Positions 6,950-14,607 of a stretch of 18,399 bases of DNA are shown here, piece by piece; position 1 is the stretch's first letter; each line of letters starts with the position of its first letter. The notes beneath the pieces are model-generated. The model had not been told where the DNA came from, made no database searches, and was given only the letters and a program-made list of their open reading frames with translations. The DNA lies in the NCBI GenBank assembly GCA_028872645.1, contig JAPKDK010000028.1:1-18399 (forward strand). The letters are read 5' to 3'. The translations under genes were made by a program, and so were the position numbers. Source of the stretch: Verrucomicrobiota bacterium (GTDB lineage Bacteria; Verrucomicrobiota; Verrucomicrobiia; Limisphaerales; UBA1100).

Positions 6950-8265
6950 TAAAACTCGTTGGCAATGAACAAGGGACTTTTTGCGACGGCTTCACGCGGC
7001 GGTCGTTTTTGCAGGCGGGCTTTTTGGGCTTGGGCGGACTGGCGTTGCCGCAGTTGTTGCAAGCGCGCGAGGAGGCGGGCGCGACCGCTAAGAAAACGAG
7101 CGTGATTTATATTGAGCTGACCGGTGGCCCGACGCAAATCGAGACTTACGACCCGAAGCCCGAGGCCCCAGCTGAATATCGCGGGCCGTTGGGCGTGGTG
7201 AAGACGAAGCTGCCCGGCGTTTATTTTAGCGAGTTGATGGCCGAACAGGCGAAGGTGGCGGACAAGCTGGCGATTATCCGCTCGATGCATCACAGCAGCA
7301 GCAGCCACGACACCTCGAGCCACTTGACGCAGACGGGCCATTACAAGATTGGGCGTAAGGGCGGCAAGAATAGTTTCCCCGCCATCGCCTCCACCACCGC
7401 CCAGATTAAGGGCGCCAATGGCCCCGGCGTGCCACCGTACGTTTCCATCGGTCGCGCGATGCGCAACGGTCGCGCGTCGTTCCTCGGCAATGCGTACGAC
7501 CCGTTCATCGCGGGCGGCGACCCGAACAAGGCGAATTTCAAGGTGAGCAATCTGGACCTGTTGCCGGAGCTGAAGCTGCAGCGCGTGAATGACCGCAAGG
7601 GATTGCTCGATGCGCTGGATGAAAACCGGCGACTGGTGGACACCACTCGCACGGCGGAGTCCATTGGCAAGTTCAACGGGCAGGCGTTTGATTTGCTCAC
7701 GGGCGACGGCGCGCGCAAGGCGTTCAATATCAGCGCGGAGAACACTCGCACACGCGAACGCTACGGGCGCAACACGACGGGGCAGTCGATGCTGCTCGCG
7801 CGGCGTTTGGTGGAGGCGGGCGTGAGTTACGTGACCGTCACCGTCGGTAGTTGGGACGACCACAGTAAAATTTCCGACCGCATGAAATCCAAGGGCCCCG
7901 CTTATGACCGAGGGCTCGCCGCGCTCATCAGCGATTTACACGAGCGCGGTTTGAACCGGGACGTACTCGTCGTCGCGATGGGCGAATTCGGCCGCACGCC
8001 GCGCATCAACAAGACCGCCGGTCGCGACCACTGGGGTCGTCTGATGAGCGTGCTGATGGCGGGCGGCAATTTCCGCATGGGGCAAATCATCGGCAGCAGC
8101 AATGCGAAGGGCGAGGTGCCCAAGGATAATCCGTACCGTCCGGAGAATGTCATCGCCACGATGTATCAGCACCTCGGCATCAGCCCGAGCACGAGCATCA
8201 CCGACCTCACCGGTCGGCCGCGGTATTTGCTGGAGAACCGGCGTTTGATAAAAGAGCTAATTTAA
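6946..8265 (+). CDS. DUF1501 family Tat-exported protein
   Basis: DUF1501 (PF07394) proteins are abundant in Planctomycetota and Verrucomicrobiota and belong to the alkaline-phosphatase/sulfatase fold clan; their substrates are unknown. The 439 residues are complete. A Tat signal TRRSFLQAG (17-25) leads a hydrophobic stretch to about 40. GPTQIETYDPKP (61-72) is the family opening motif, HDTSSH (121-126) lies in a histidine-rich segment, SWDDHSK follows later, and GEFGRTPRINKTAGRDHWG carries the C-terminal metal-type residues. The ending LTGRPRYLLENRRLIKELI is normal for the family. The ATG at 6946 gives the usual CDGFTRRSFL lead-in. It is the only intact gene between ssrA and 8915, and it is convergent with and overlaps by four bases the gamma-glutamyltransferase remnant. 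Confidence 0.92.
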   Translation: MIKLVGNEQGTFCDGFTRRSFLQAGFLGLGGLALPQLLQAREEAGATAKKTSVIYIELTGGPTQIETYDPKPEAPAEYRGPLGVVKTKLPGVYFSELMAEQAKVADKLAIIRSMHHSSSSHDTSSHLTQTGHYKIGRKGGKNSFPAIASTTAQIKGANGPGVPPYVSIGRAMRNGRASFLGNAYDPFIAGGDPNKANFKVSNLDLLPELKLQRVNDRKGLLDALDENRRLVDTTRTAESIGKFNGQAFDLLTGDGARKAFNISAENTRTRERYGRNTTGQSMLLARRLVEAGVSYVTVTVGSWDDHSKISDRMKSKGPAYDRGLAALISDLHERGLNRDVLVVAMGEFGRTPRINKTAGRDHWGRLMSVLMAGGNFRMGQIIGSSNAKGEVPKDNPYRPENVIATMYQHLGISPSTSITDLTGRPRYLLENRRLIKELI

Positions 8266-8363
8266 TAGCCCGCCGCCTGTCCGTCTTTGCGTGACTCGGA
8301 AGCGCCGAAGTAGACTTTGTTTTTCGCGTCCCATAAAATTGCCTGATACCCGCCGTGGCCGTC
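8262..8363 (-). pseudogene. C-terminal stub of gamma-glutamyltransferase
   Basis: Read on the minus strand, 33 codons give DGHGGYQAILWDAKNK, then VYFGASESRKDGQAAGY and TAA (8262-8264). This matches the end of gamma-glutamyltranspeptidases, whose small subunit closes with GGxQAI, a strand, then GASDPRKDGxAxGY. The catalytic threonine and nearly all of the protein are missing. The stop overlaps that of the DUF1501 gene by four bases in convergent orientation, so the two were probably native neighbours. The cut side falls in GGCCGTC (8357-8363), which is shared with the next fragment. Confidence 0.75.
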
Positions 8364-8884
8364 AATGTTTGCTGGCCCGCCGCTTGGCCGAACGCGGTGT
8401 GCGTTTCGTACAGATTTTTTGTGGAGCCGAAAATACCACTGCCCGCAAGATTCGCCCCAACTGGGACAGCCACGAGGACCTACCCCGCGACCACGGCTAC
8501 TGGGGACGAGTGCTTGATGGTGGTGCCGCAGCCTTAATCAAGGACTTGAAGGCGCGCGGCATGCTCGATGAGACTCTAGTGATTTGCACCACGGAATTCG
8601 GCCGGCAACCCGCCGCACAAAACACCGGCAAGGGGCGCGACCATAACGCCGATGCCTTCACTGCCTGGATGGCCGGCGGCGGCATTAAGGGCGGTGTCAG
8701 CTACGGTGCCACCGATGAACTCGGCTGGAAAGCCGTCGACAAACCCACCTACTCATACGACTTCCACGCCACCGCTCTCCACCTCCTCGGCATTGACCAC
8801 GAACGCCTCACCTTCTACCACAACGGCATCCAACGCCGCCTCACCGACGTCCACGGTCATGTGATCAATGAAATCCTCAATTGA
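8357..8884 (+). pseudogene. C-terminal fragment of a second DUF1501 gene
   Basis: From G23 of the frame that opens at 8291, the translation GRQCLLARRLAERGVRFVQI and onward is the C-terminal part of a DUF1501 protein. NWDSHEDLPRDH, ALIKDLKARGMLDETLV, TTEFGRQP and GKGRDHN are in the right order, and the end RRLTDVHGHVINEILN is a regular family terminus. The first 22 codons of the open frame are antisense gamma-glutamyltransferase sequence, not DUF1501. The Tat signal and roughly the first 300 residues are missing. It represents a different DUF1501 subfamily from the intact copy upstream, so it is not a simple duplication. Its TGA directly touches the tRNA-Gly remnant. Confidence 0.88.
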
Positions 8885-8915
8885 CACGTGGGTTCGATCC
8901 CCATCACCCGCTCCA
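8885..8915 (+). pseudogene. 3' fragment of a tRNA-Gly gene
   Basis: GTGGG (8888-8892), loop TTCGATC and CCCAT form a T arm. The 3' acceptor strand CACCCGC follows, then T and encoded CCA (8912-8915). U73 with a CACCCGC strand, which would pair with GCGGGTG, is the usual tRNA-Gly end. The D arm, anticodon arm and 5' acceptor strand are absent upstream, where the DUF1501 fragment ends at 8884. Such 3' pieces are what integrases leave at attachment sites. It also shares ACGTGGGTTC with the ssrA 3' end. Confidence 0.7.
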
Positions 8916-9108
8916 GCTTCATTTTAAACCACAAAAACAGTGTTATTCTGAATTTCCCTCTTTGAGGAAGAGCGAACTTACTACAGAAACTTACAACATT
9001 TCCATTGTTGTTCATGGTAGTCAGATACGCGATGAACTAGCTCTCTTAGAGCATTTTTATAGGAGCTCGGCGTCACAGCTCTGGCCCTGCGTGGCTCGAT
9101 TTTTCCGG
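8916..9108. other. AT-richer spacer without a supported gene
   Basis: About 190 bases separate the tRNA-Gly remnant from the end of the minus-strand operon. An open frame crosses it on the + strand but shows no recognisable family. The only visible element is the weak hairpin listed at 9040-9060. Confidence 0.4.
9040..9060 (+). terminator. Weak terminator-like hairpin
   Basis: GCTCT and AGAGC close a three-base loop and are followed by ATTTTTAT. The stem has only five pairs. It would serve + strand transcripts leaving the fragment region and sits opposite the end of the operon from the right. Confidence 0.3.
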
Positions 9109-10392
9109 TTAGTATTTCGGGAAAATAGCCGGGGTGGGGAAGCGGGCCTCGGGGCTGTTATGGAAAAGGTATTCTTCCCGGGGTATCTGCATCTTGGGCC
9201 AACTGTCCGGTCGAATGCGGATAACCCTTCCGGGGCGAATGGCTTCGATGATAAGATCGGTTTTGAAATGGACTTGTATGCCGCTGCTGCCAAGGGGAAT
9301 CTTACCACTCGTCTTCTTTACTAGAAGGAATTTACCACCCGAGGCCATGTGTCCGGGGCCATAGTGGCCTGCAGTGTGCTTCAGGGTGTTCTCCGCACCA
9401 TTGATTTGCCCTCCCTCTCCCTTTCGGAAGTCGGAGTAAAGTGATTCGCTCATTCCTCCGAATAGGGTAGCCGTTACGGTAGCTTGACCGAATTTGCCAT
9501 AGGTTATTTCATCAACCCGGGCGGGCATCCAGCGACTGCGGATAAAGCTATTGTGCTTCTCGGTCTGAAAATAGGCCGCGTGTTCAATGGACTTGTCGTC
9601 CAACCAGATATCCGAGACGTGAAAGCGTGTGAAAGCCCCACTCAGTCCATCCCCCGGTCCGGGTTTCCAGGTGATGCCAAGTAGGACGGCTTGATCGTTG
9701 AGTTCTTTCTTTCCACTTGCCGGCCATACTTTCTGGTCGATCAGGTCCGAGACTCGGATTGATTCGCGCCCACGCCAAATACGTGTGGCGGCATCGAAAG
9801 TCATGGTTTCGGGTTCGACCTTCATTTTTCCACCGTTGCTCGGTTGTCTGCTTGCAATGATCGTCCCCGCGTTTTCTTTGAGGTTCACTTCTTCAAGTTT
9901 CCAGACCAATCCGTTTCGTTTGCAGTGGCTGGGATCGTCCTCAAGCAGAAGGACGTGGTTCTCTGCGGGGAAAATGCCAGTGCCGCGATAATGACCAGCG
10001 TCCTTATCCTTGTTGTCGGGAGGCAATACCGGAACGGAGGAGGTTTTTGGGTCAGGCGGTAGAAATCCATGGGCATGCAAAACGGTTCCAAGGGGAACAT
10101 CCCGTAGATCCGCAGTCGCATCGTGGTAGCGGACGATACCGTAAGGAAGCAGGGCGAATGGATGGGGATCGTTCCGGTAAAATTTTCCCGTTCCTGCGAC
10201 GCGGATGCTTCCTCGGCGGTTGGCGTGATCTACGAAGACGAGCTCGCCTCTGTAGGCGTGGGCTTTTTCAATGGGTGGGAACTTTCCCGTCTTCGGTCGG
10301 AAGGGTTTTTCATCGGCGCAAGCGAACACAGTGAGCAGGGCCGTACTGAGGGCTAGTGCGGCGGAACGAAAAACGGGATGAATTCGGATCAT
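9109..10392 (-). CDS. Unrecognised secreted protein, third gene of the DUF1592-DUF1552 operon
   Basis: The 427-residue product opens with a signal peptide (MIRIHPVFRSAALALSTALL through CADE). VFAC at 22-25 could be a lipobox, but the -2 phenylalanine is unusual, so Sec cleavage after ACA is at least as likely. The mature part is beta-rich by eye. It contains GELVFVDHANRRGSIRVAG, then LLPYGIVRYHDATADLRDVP and LGTVLHAHGFLPP, and a later segment MTFDAATRIWRGRESIRVSD that could be a second copy of an OB-like unit. I do not recognise a family. Its start overlaps the DUF1552 stop as ATGA (10389-10392), so it is translationally coupled and probably works with the exported haem-c and DUF1552 proteins. 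It is last in the operon. Confidence 0.8.
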   Translation of the reverse strand: MIRIHPVFRSAALALSTALLTVFACADEKPFRPKTGKFPPIEKAHAYRGELVFVDHANRRGSIRVAGTGKFYRNDPHPFALLPYGIVRYHDATADLRDVPLGTVLHAHGFLPPDPKTSSVPVLPPDNKDKDAGHYRGTGIFPAENHVLLLEDDPSHCKRNGLVWKLEEVNLKENAGTIIASRQPSNGGKMKVEPETMTFDAATRIWRGRESIRVSDLIDQKVWPASGKKELNDQAVLLGITWKPGPGDGLSGAFTRFHVSDIWLDDKSIEHAAYFQTEKHNSFIRSRWMPARVDEITYGKFGQATVTATLFGGMSESLYSDFRKGEGGQINGAENTLKHTAGHYGPGHMASGGKFLLVKKTSGKIPLGSSGIQVHFKTDLIIEAIRPGRVIRIRPDSWPKMQIPREEYLFHNSPEARFPTPAIFPKY

Positions 10393-11744
10393 AGCGAAAT
10401 TACTTTGTTACTATCGCCAAACCGATCGGTTTCCACACCCATCTTTTGGGCCATTAGGAGCAACAGGTTGCTCATGTGGGCGTCCGTGTTCGCTGGGCGA
10501 CTGCAGAGGCGGTAGTGATCACTGGGCTTGTCGAGCGCGTAGCCGCCGAAATGACCTTGATTGAAATCGAGGTGGCTGCCGTGCTTCAGACCGAGATCCG
10601 TGCCGCCAGCGAGTACCAGTGGCAGGTTGGCATTCCCATGGCTGTGTCCGTAGGACATGCCGCTGCCGAAGAGCGACATCGTCGAGCCGAGCAGCGACTT
10701 GCCGTTGAGATCCTTGGTTTCGTCCAGTCGCGAGAGGAAGTAGCCAAACTGCTCAATGGCAAAGGTGTCGTAGTTGGTAAGCTTCTCCATGTAACCCGGA
10801 TCGCCGCCGTGATGGCTGAGTTGATGGCGGGACTCGGTGATGCCGATCTCCGGAATGGCGATGGCCTGGCCTTCGCCGCCGAGGCTGAAGGTGACCACGC
10901 GCGTCACGTCCGTCTGGAAGGCGAGCACCATCAGGTCATAGACCGTGCGGAAATAGTCGCCCGCTTGGGTCTTGGCAATGTTGCGGTTGGTGCGTTTGCG
11001 GTCGGCCTCGGAAATCTTGGGCAATGGTGTGTCGAGCCAGGTATCGGCTCGGCGGGTGCGGATTTCCGCTTCGCGGACGGAGGTGAGGTATTGGTCGAGT
11101 CGACCCTTATCGGCGGTACTCATTTTCTGCGACAGACGGCGCACTTCGGCGAGGTTGTCATCCAGAACGCTGGCTTTGCGGCGGAGGGCTTTTCGTTGGG
11201 CGGCGATGCCCCCCTTGGGTTCCTCGAAGAGGGACGCGAAAATCTGCTGACATCGGCTCCTTGCGGGAAGTTGAACGCCGTCGGCCGTCCAGGCGAGGGA
11301 GCCCTGCGTGATGGCAATCTCCATTGAAGGGTAACGGGTGTGTTGCCCGGTGACCTCCGCCATCTTCTGGTCCACCGAAATGGTGTTGCGGTGCGCCGCA
11401 CCGATCTTGGCGCCGGTCAGAAAGATGTCGAGGCAGTTGTGGTGATGCCCCAGACTTCCGGGATGGTGCAGGCCGCTGATTGGCGTGATGGTGTTACGGA
11501 ATTTCTCCAGCGGCTTGAGCGAGCGCGAGAATTGGTAATCCTTGCCCGGCTTGGTGATCTGGTAGTTGAGCGAATGCACGCCGTTGGCGAGGTAAATGAA
11601 GGCACTGCGTCGCGGCGAATTAGTTTTCTCCTTGGCGTTAAGCGGAATCATGCACTCGAGCATCGGTAGGGCGATGCAGGTGCCCATTGCGCGCAGGGCG
11701 TGGCGGCGGTCGATCAACCAGGATTGGGTCTGAATATTACTCAT
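10389..11744 (-). CDS. DUF1552 (HXXSHH) Tat-exported protein, copy 1
   Basis: DUF1552 (PF07586) proteins are exported proteins of unknown activity found with haem-c PSD proteins in Planctomycetota, Verrucomicrobiota and some Proteobacteria. The 451 residues begin with a twin-arginine signal DRRHALRAMG (12-21) and a hydrophobic stretch. SAFIYLANGVHSLNY and ISGLHHPGSLGHHHN (90-104) form a histidine-rich region. The signature HQLSHH (307-312) is an exact HXXSHH match. The C-terminal part GMSYGHSHGNANLPLVLAGG and the ending GVETDRFGDS are typical. It starts 15 bases after the haem-c gene and overlaps the next gene by ATGA. The histidine clusters suggest metal binding, which is inference. Confidence 0.9.
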   Translation of the reverse strand: MSNIQTQSWLIDRRHALRAMGTCIALPMLECMIPLNAKEKTNSPRRSAFIYLANGVHSLNYQITKPGKDYQFSRSLKPLEKFRNTITPISGLHHPGSLGHHHNCLDIFLTGAKIGAAHRNTISVDQKMAEVTGQHTRYPSMEIAITQGSLAWTADGVQLPARSRCQQIFASLFEEPKGGIAAQRKALRRKASVLDDNLAEVRRLSQKMSTADKGRLDQYLTSVREAEIRTRRADTWLDTPLPKISEADRKRTNRNIAKTQAGDYFRTVYDLMVLAFQTDVTRVVTFSLGGEGQAIAIPEIGITESRHQLSHHGGDPGYMEKLTNYDTFAIEQFGYFLSRLDETKDLNGKSLLGSTMSLFGSGMSYGHSHGNANLPLVLAGGTDLGLKHGSHLDFNQGHFGGYALDKPSDHYRLCSRPANTDAHMSNLLLLMAQKMGVETDRFGDSNKVISL

Positions 11745-11759
11745 GATACGGCTTGGGTT

Positions 11760-14186
11760 TTAGCGTTTTTGGAGTAGTTCGGAAGTGGCCACAGCCCGAA
11801 CAATGTTCTGTACACAATACTGCCCTTGCTTGGATTCTTCAACAATGGATTGAACATCCTCGCGGTCGTCGACCGTCAACACGCGCCGTAGCGCGTAGGT
11901 GCAGAGGTGTTCGATGAAGGCCCGCGCGATCTTGTCGCGGTCCGCAAGCAGCAATTGCTTGAACTGGACCGAGTTCGCAAATTTCCGACCATCGGGCATG
12001 ACGCCCGAAGCATTCACCAACGGATTCTCTCCCACACCGGTCGGCACGTGTTCATGGGTGCGCCATTGGCCGATGGCGTCATATTGGTCGAAGGCTAGTC
12101 CCAACGGATCGATCGTCCGGTGGCATGCCGCGCAGTTCGCATTCTTGGCGTGTGCCTCGATGCGCTGCCGGATGGTGATCTTATTGCCCGTGGGCGGCAC
12201 CGGTTCGATAGGATCCACGTTTGCTGGCGGGGATGGTGGCGTTTTGTTAAAGATCGTTTCACTGATCCAAACCCCACGATGTACTGGGCGATGGCGGGTT
12301 CCGTCGGAGGTCAAACCAAGCACTGCCCCCATTGTAAGCAGGCCACCACGGTGATCTTCAGGTTTGAGGGCAATGCGCTGGAAGCCGCCAGTCTTGGGCT
12401 CCGGCAATCCGTAGAAATCGCAGAGCCGCGCGTTGGCCATCGTCCAGTTCGAATCAAGCAGTCTCTCGATGGGCAGGTTTTTGTTGAGCATCTCGCGGAA
12501 AAATTCCACCGGCTCATTGCGCATGCTCGTCTCGAGCCAATCGTCGTAGTCGGGATAAAGCTTTTTGTCCGGCGGGAACATGCCGACGCGGTGCAACTGC
12601 AGCCATTGCCGTGAGAAGTCTTCGATAAAGCGGTTGATCTGACTGTCGGTCAGCATTCGGTCCACTTGTTTTTTTAAACCTTCTTCTTTAAGGGCTCCGG
12701 TTTTGGCTGCGGTAAAGAGGGCGTCATCGGGCATTGAACTCCAGAGAAAATACGAAAGCCGCGAAGCGAGTTCCGGGTCGCTGAGCCGTTTGCGAGGCTC
12801 AGGGTCGCCTTCGACGATGTAGATGAAATTTCGAGAAGTCAGCACTCCCAGCAGGGCGTTGCGATAAGCGACAATCGCTTTTTCGCCGGCATTACGATCA
12901 TCGTGATAGGATTTCAAATAATTGTTCAGCTCCTCCAGTTTTACCGGCCGCCGCCAGGCGCGCTGGGCAAAGCGGTGCAGATGCTCGGCGACCACCTCGG
13001 GTGAGGCGTTCTCCGGGGGCATCACATCTTTGCGGTGGGCTTTTTCCGCGTCGGTTACCAGTGGGCCTTCCCATTCCAGCCAGTCAAGAATCACCGTCGA
13101 GAAAATGCCGTTGCCTTTGTCATCGAACATCTGCGGTGCGTTTGGATTCAGGAGCAAAGTCTCACTGCTGTGCGTGAAGATATAAGCCTGGCTTGCAATT
13201 GCATTGCGAAAGGCCGCGCCGCCTCGCCGATCCACCCCGTCAGTCGCCACTACGGCGAAGTGCAGTCCCGCGGGCATCTCGAGGAAGACCTCAAATTCAT
13301 ATACCTGCGGTTTATCTTCCGGTGCTGTGATATCGAGTTCAATGAGGCCGTCCACGGTCTCTTCACTGGTGCGCTTGCCGATGCTCAGGTGGGCCGGTTG
13401 GCCGCCGGGCGGGCGGATGCCGCTGGCTTGCAGTCGCAGTTTGTAAAGACCGCTGTGTTCCGGCCCCGTACGACCTAGCCATTTCGGGGACAGGGCGGGT
13501 TGAACGCGGCCGGGGAAATGGAGGTAACGGAGCGGTCGCTTGATGCCGAACCGAGCCAGTGCCTCCTTTTGTTTCTCCCCGCCACCATATCTCAACTCTG
13601 CTGCCGTCTGGCGGATCTTTCGTGCCTCGACGGCTTTGGCTGGAAATGCGCGGTCGAGCACGATTTCAGCGGCCCGGTAATAGCGGTCCATATGGGAGGG
13701 CGAAAGCGAAAGCTGCGAACCGATCCGTTCGTAACCGTGCCAGAGCGTGTCTTCATTCAACTCACCCGGCTTGGCCGGATCGTAGCGCACGCCAAGCAAA
13801 TCGTAGACGGTGTTTTTATACTCCTGCCGGCTGAGCCGGTAATGCGCCACCGGCGGTCGTGCGGCCATGCGCGTGGCGCGGCCTTCGCGAATGCGTTCGT
13901 CAAGCTGGGCAATCACTTTACCGATCTCATCAGCTGTCGGTTGTGTTTCATCCTCCGGCGGCATTTCGCCGGCATTGATTTTCTCAACCACCTCCGCCCA
14001 GACCTGTCCATCGATACCGGATTTGAAATCACGTGATAATTGATCAAGCCGCAAATCGCCCTTGGACTTCTTCGGCCCGTGACAGTCAATGCAATGTTTC
14101 TGGAGAAACCCCTCGAATGGTTCAGCGGCAAAAGTCATCGCCGAGAAGACAATCATTATTCCCGAGGTTTTAAGAATGATTCTCAC
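11760..14186 (-). CDS. Haem-c PSD protein (PSCyt1-PSD3-PSD5-PSD4-PSCyt3-PSD2), with inserted beta domain
   Basis: This is a periplasmic or surface haem-c protein of the DUF1587/1595/1592/1588/1585 architecture, whose role is unknown. The 808 residues start with a signal peptide (to about A21). CIDCH (32-36) is the first haem site (PSCyt1). PSD3 follows at about 115-180 (YRLSRQEYKNTVYDLLGV), PSD5 at about 400-460, PSD4 at about 475-600 (LASRLSYFLWSSMPDDAL), PSCyt3 at about 615-715 with a second haem motif CAACH (685-689), and PSD2 to the end. Residues about 215-375 form an extra beta-rich segment (LYKLRLQASG, VYEFEVFLEMPAGLHFAVVA) resembling a jelly-roll carbohydrate-binding module. The start is GTG, because an in-frame TAA lies two codons upstream; ATG at codon 11 is the alternative. 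It heads the three-gene operon. Confidence 0.93.
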   Translation of the reverse strand: MRIILKTSGIMIVFSAMTFAAEPFEGFLQKHCIDCHGPKKSKGDLRLDQLSRDFKSGIDGQVWAEVVEKINAGEMPPEDETQPTADEIGKVIAQLDERIREGRATRMAARPPVAHYRLSRQEYKNTVYDLLGVRYDPAKPGELNEDTLWHGYERIGSQLSLSPSHMDRYYRAAEIVLDRAFPAKAVEARKIRQTAAELRYGGGEKQKEALARFGIKRPLRYLHFPGRVQPALSPKWLGRTGPEHSGLYKLRLQASGIRPPGGQPAHLSIGKRTSEETVDGLIELDITAPEDKPQVYEFEVFLEMPAGLHFAVVATDGVDRRGGAAFRNAIASQAYIFTHSSETLLLNPNAPQMFDDKGNGIFSTVILDWLEWEGPLVTDAEKAHRKDVMPPENASPEVVAEHLHRFAQRAWRRPVKLEELNNYLKSYHDDRNAGEKAIVAYRNALLGVLTSRNFIYIVEGDPEPRKRLSDPELASRLSYFLWSSMPDDALFTAAKTGALKEEGLKKQVDRMLTDSQINRFIEDFSRQWLQLHRVGMFPPDKKLYPDYDDWLETSMRNEPVEFFREMLNKNLPIERLLDSNWTMANARLCDFYGLPEPKTGGFQRIALKPEDHRGGLLTMGAVLGLTSDGTRHRPVHRGVWISETIFNKTPPSPPANVDPIEPVPPTGNKITIRQRIEAHAKNANCAACHRTIDPLGLAFDQYDAIGQWRTHEHVPTGVGENPLVNASGVMPDGRKFANSVQFKQLLLADRDKIARAFIEHLCTYALRRVLTVDDREDVQSIVEESKQGQYCVQNIVRAVATSELLQKR

Positions 14187-14300
14187 TTTTTAGAGCATCA
14201 TGCGTGGGATGCAGGTTTCATTGCGTTAACGTGAGGCAAAACTATCAGTGCTTTCCCTTTGTGTGAAGATATATTCTTTGAAGCTTGCCATCTGCCATAG
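14187..14300. other. Upstream region of the second operon
   Basis: These 114 bases lie between the operon start and the plus-strand DUF1585 remnant. They should hold the operon promoter, but I found no well-spaced -35/-10 pair on the minus strand and no recognisable coding remnant. Confidence 0.3.
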
Positions 14301-14453
14301 CCGGTCCCTTTCAGGCAGCTGGCCTACCGCCCCTTCGGGTTTATCGATGAAGACCTGGCGAAGGAAGTCATCGCTTCCGCCAAAAACCAGAAATACGCAG
14401 TGCGCGAATTCATCCAGTCTTTGGTGATTTCCCAAACGTTTCGAAAGAAGTAA
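14301..14453 (+). pseudogene. C-terminal remnant of a DUF1585 (PSD2) haem-c gene
   Basis: The frame after a TAG (14298-14300) reads FRQLAYRPFGFIDEDLAKEV, then IASAKNQKYAVREFIQSLVISQTFRKK and TAA (14451). This is the closing helix pair of PSD2: a LxAYxxG-like start, a D-rich turn, an xIxxxxxxxxYxxRxxIxxxVxSxxF pattern and a basic end. Both neighbouring haem-c genes run the other way and are complete, so this is a third, inverted copy of which only about 48 codons remain. It has no start codon or signal peptide. Confidence 0.6.
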
Positions 14454-14463
14454 AATACTTTGC

Positions 14464-14607
14464 CTCCTTCTCCATGTCCGCCTTGGTGAGTTTGCCTGTG
14501 GGTTTGTTGAGCTGCTTACGAATCGCTGCCTCAATGACCTTCGCCGATTCCTCCTTGGTGAGTTCGCCCGTGTATTTCTTGGCAGCAATGCGAATCGCCT
14601 TCTCGAC
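14464..14607 (-). repeat. Two-copy 72-base coding repeat (24 residues)
   Basis: Minus-strand codons at 14607-14536 and 14535-14464 encode two units aligned without gaps: [VI]E[KA]AIR, four variable residues, K, any, TG[EK]LTK, four variable residues, K. At least ten positions are identical. It lies in the LRR-type remnant and points to an internal duplication before decay. Confidence 0.6.

Noticed and set aside
6853..7863. 336-codon minus-strand frame opposite DUF1501
   Set aside because: The sense strand encodes a complete DUF1501 protein with all landmarks; the antisense frame shows no motif and an arginine-rich shadow composition.
8881..9324. 147-codon plus-strand frame starting in the tRNA-Gly remnant
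   Set aside because: Its start is inside the tRNA fragment and its second half is antisense to the secreted protein's C-terminus; no family resemblance was seen.
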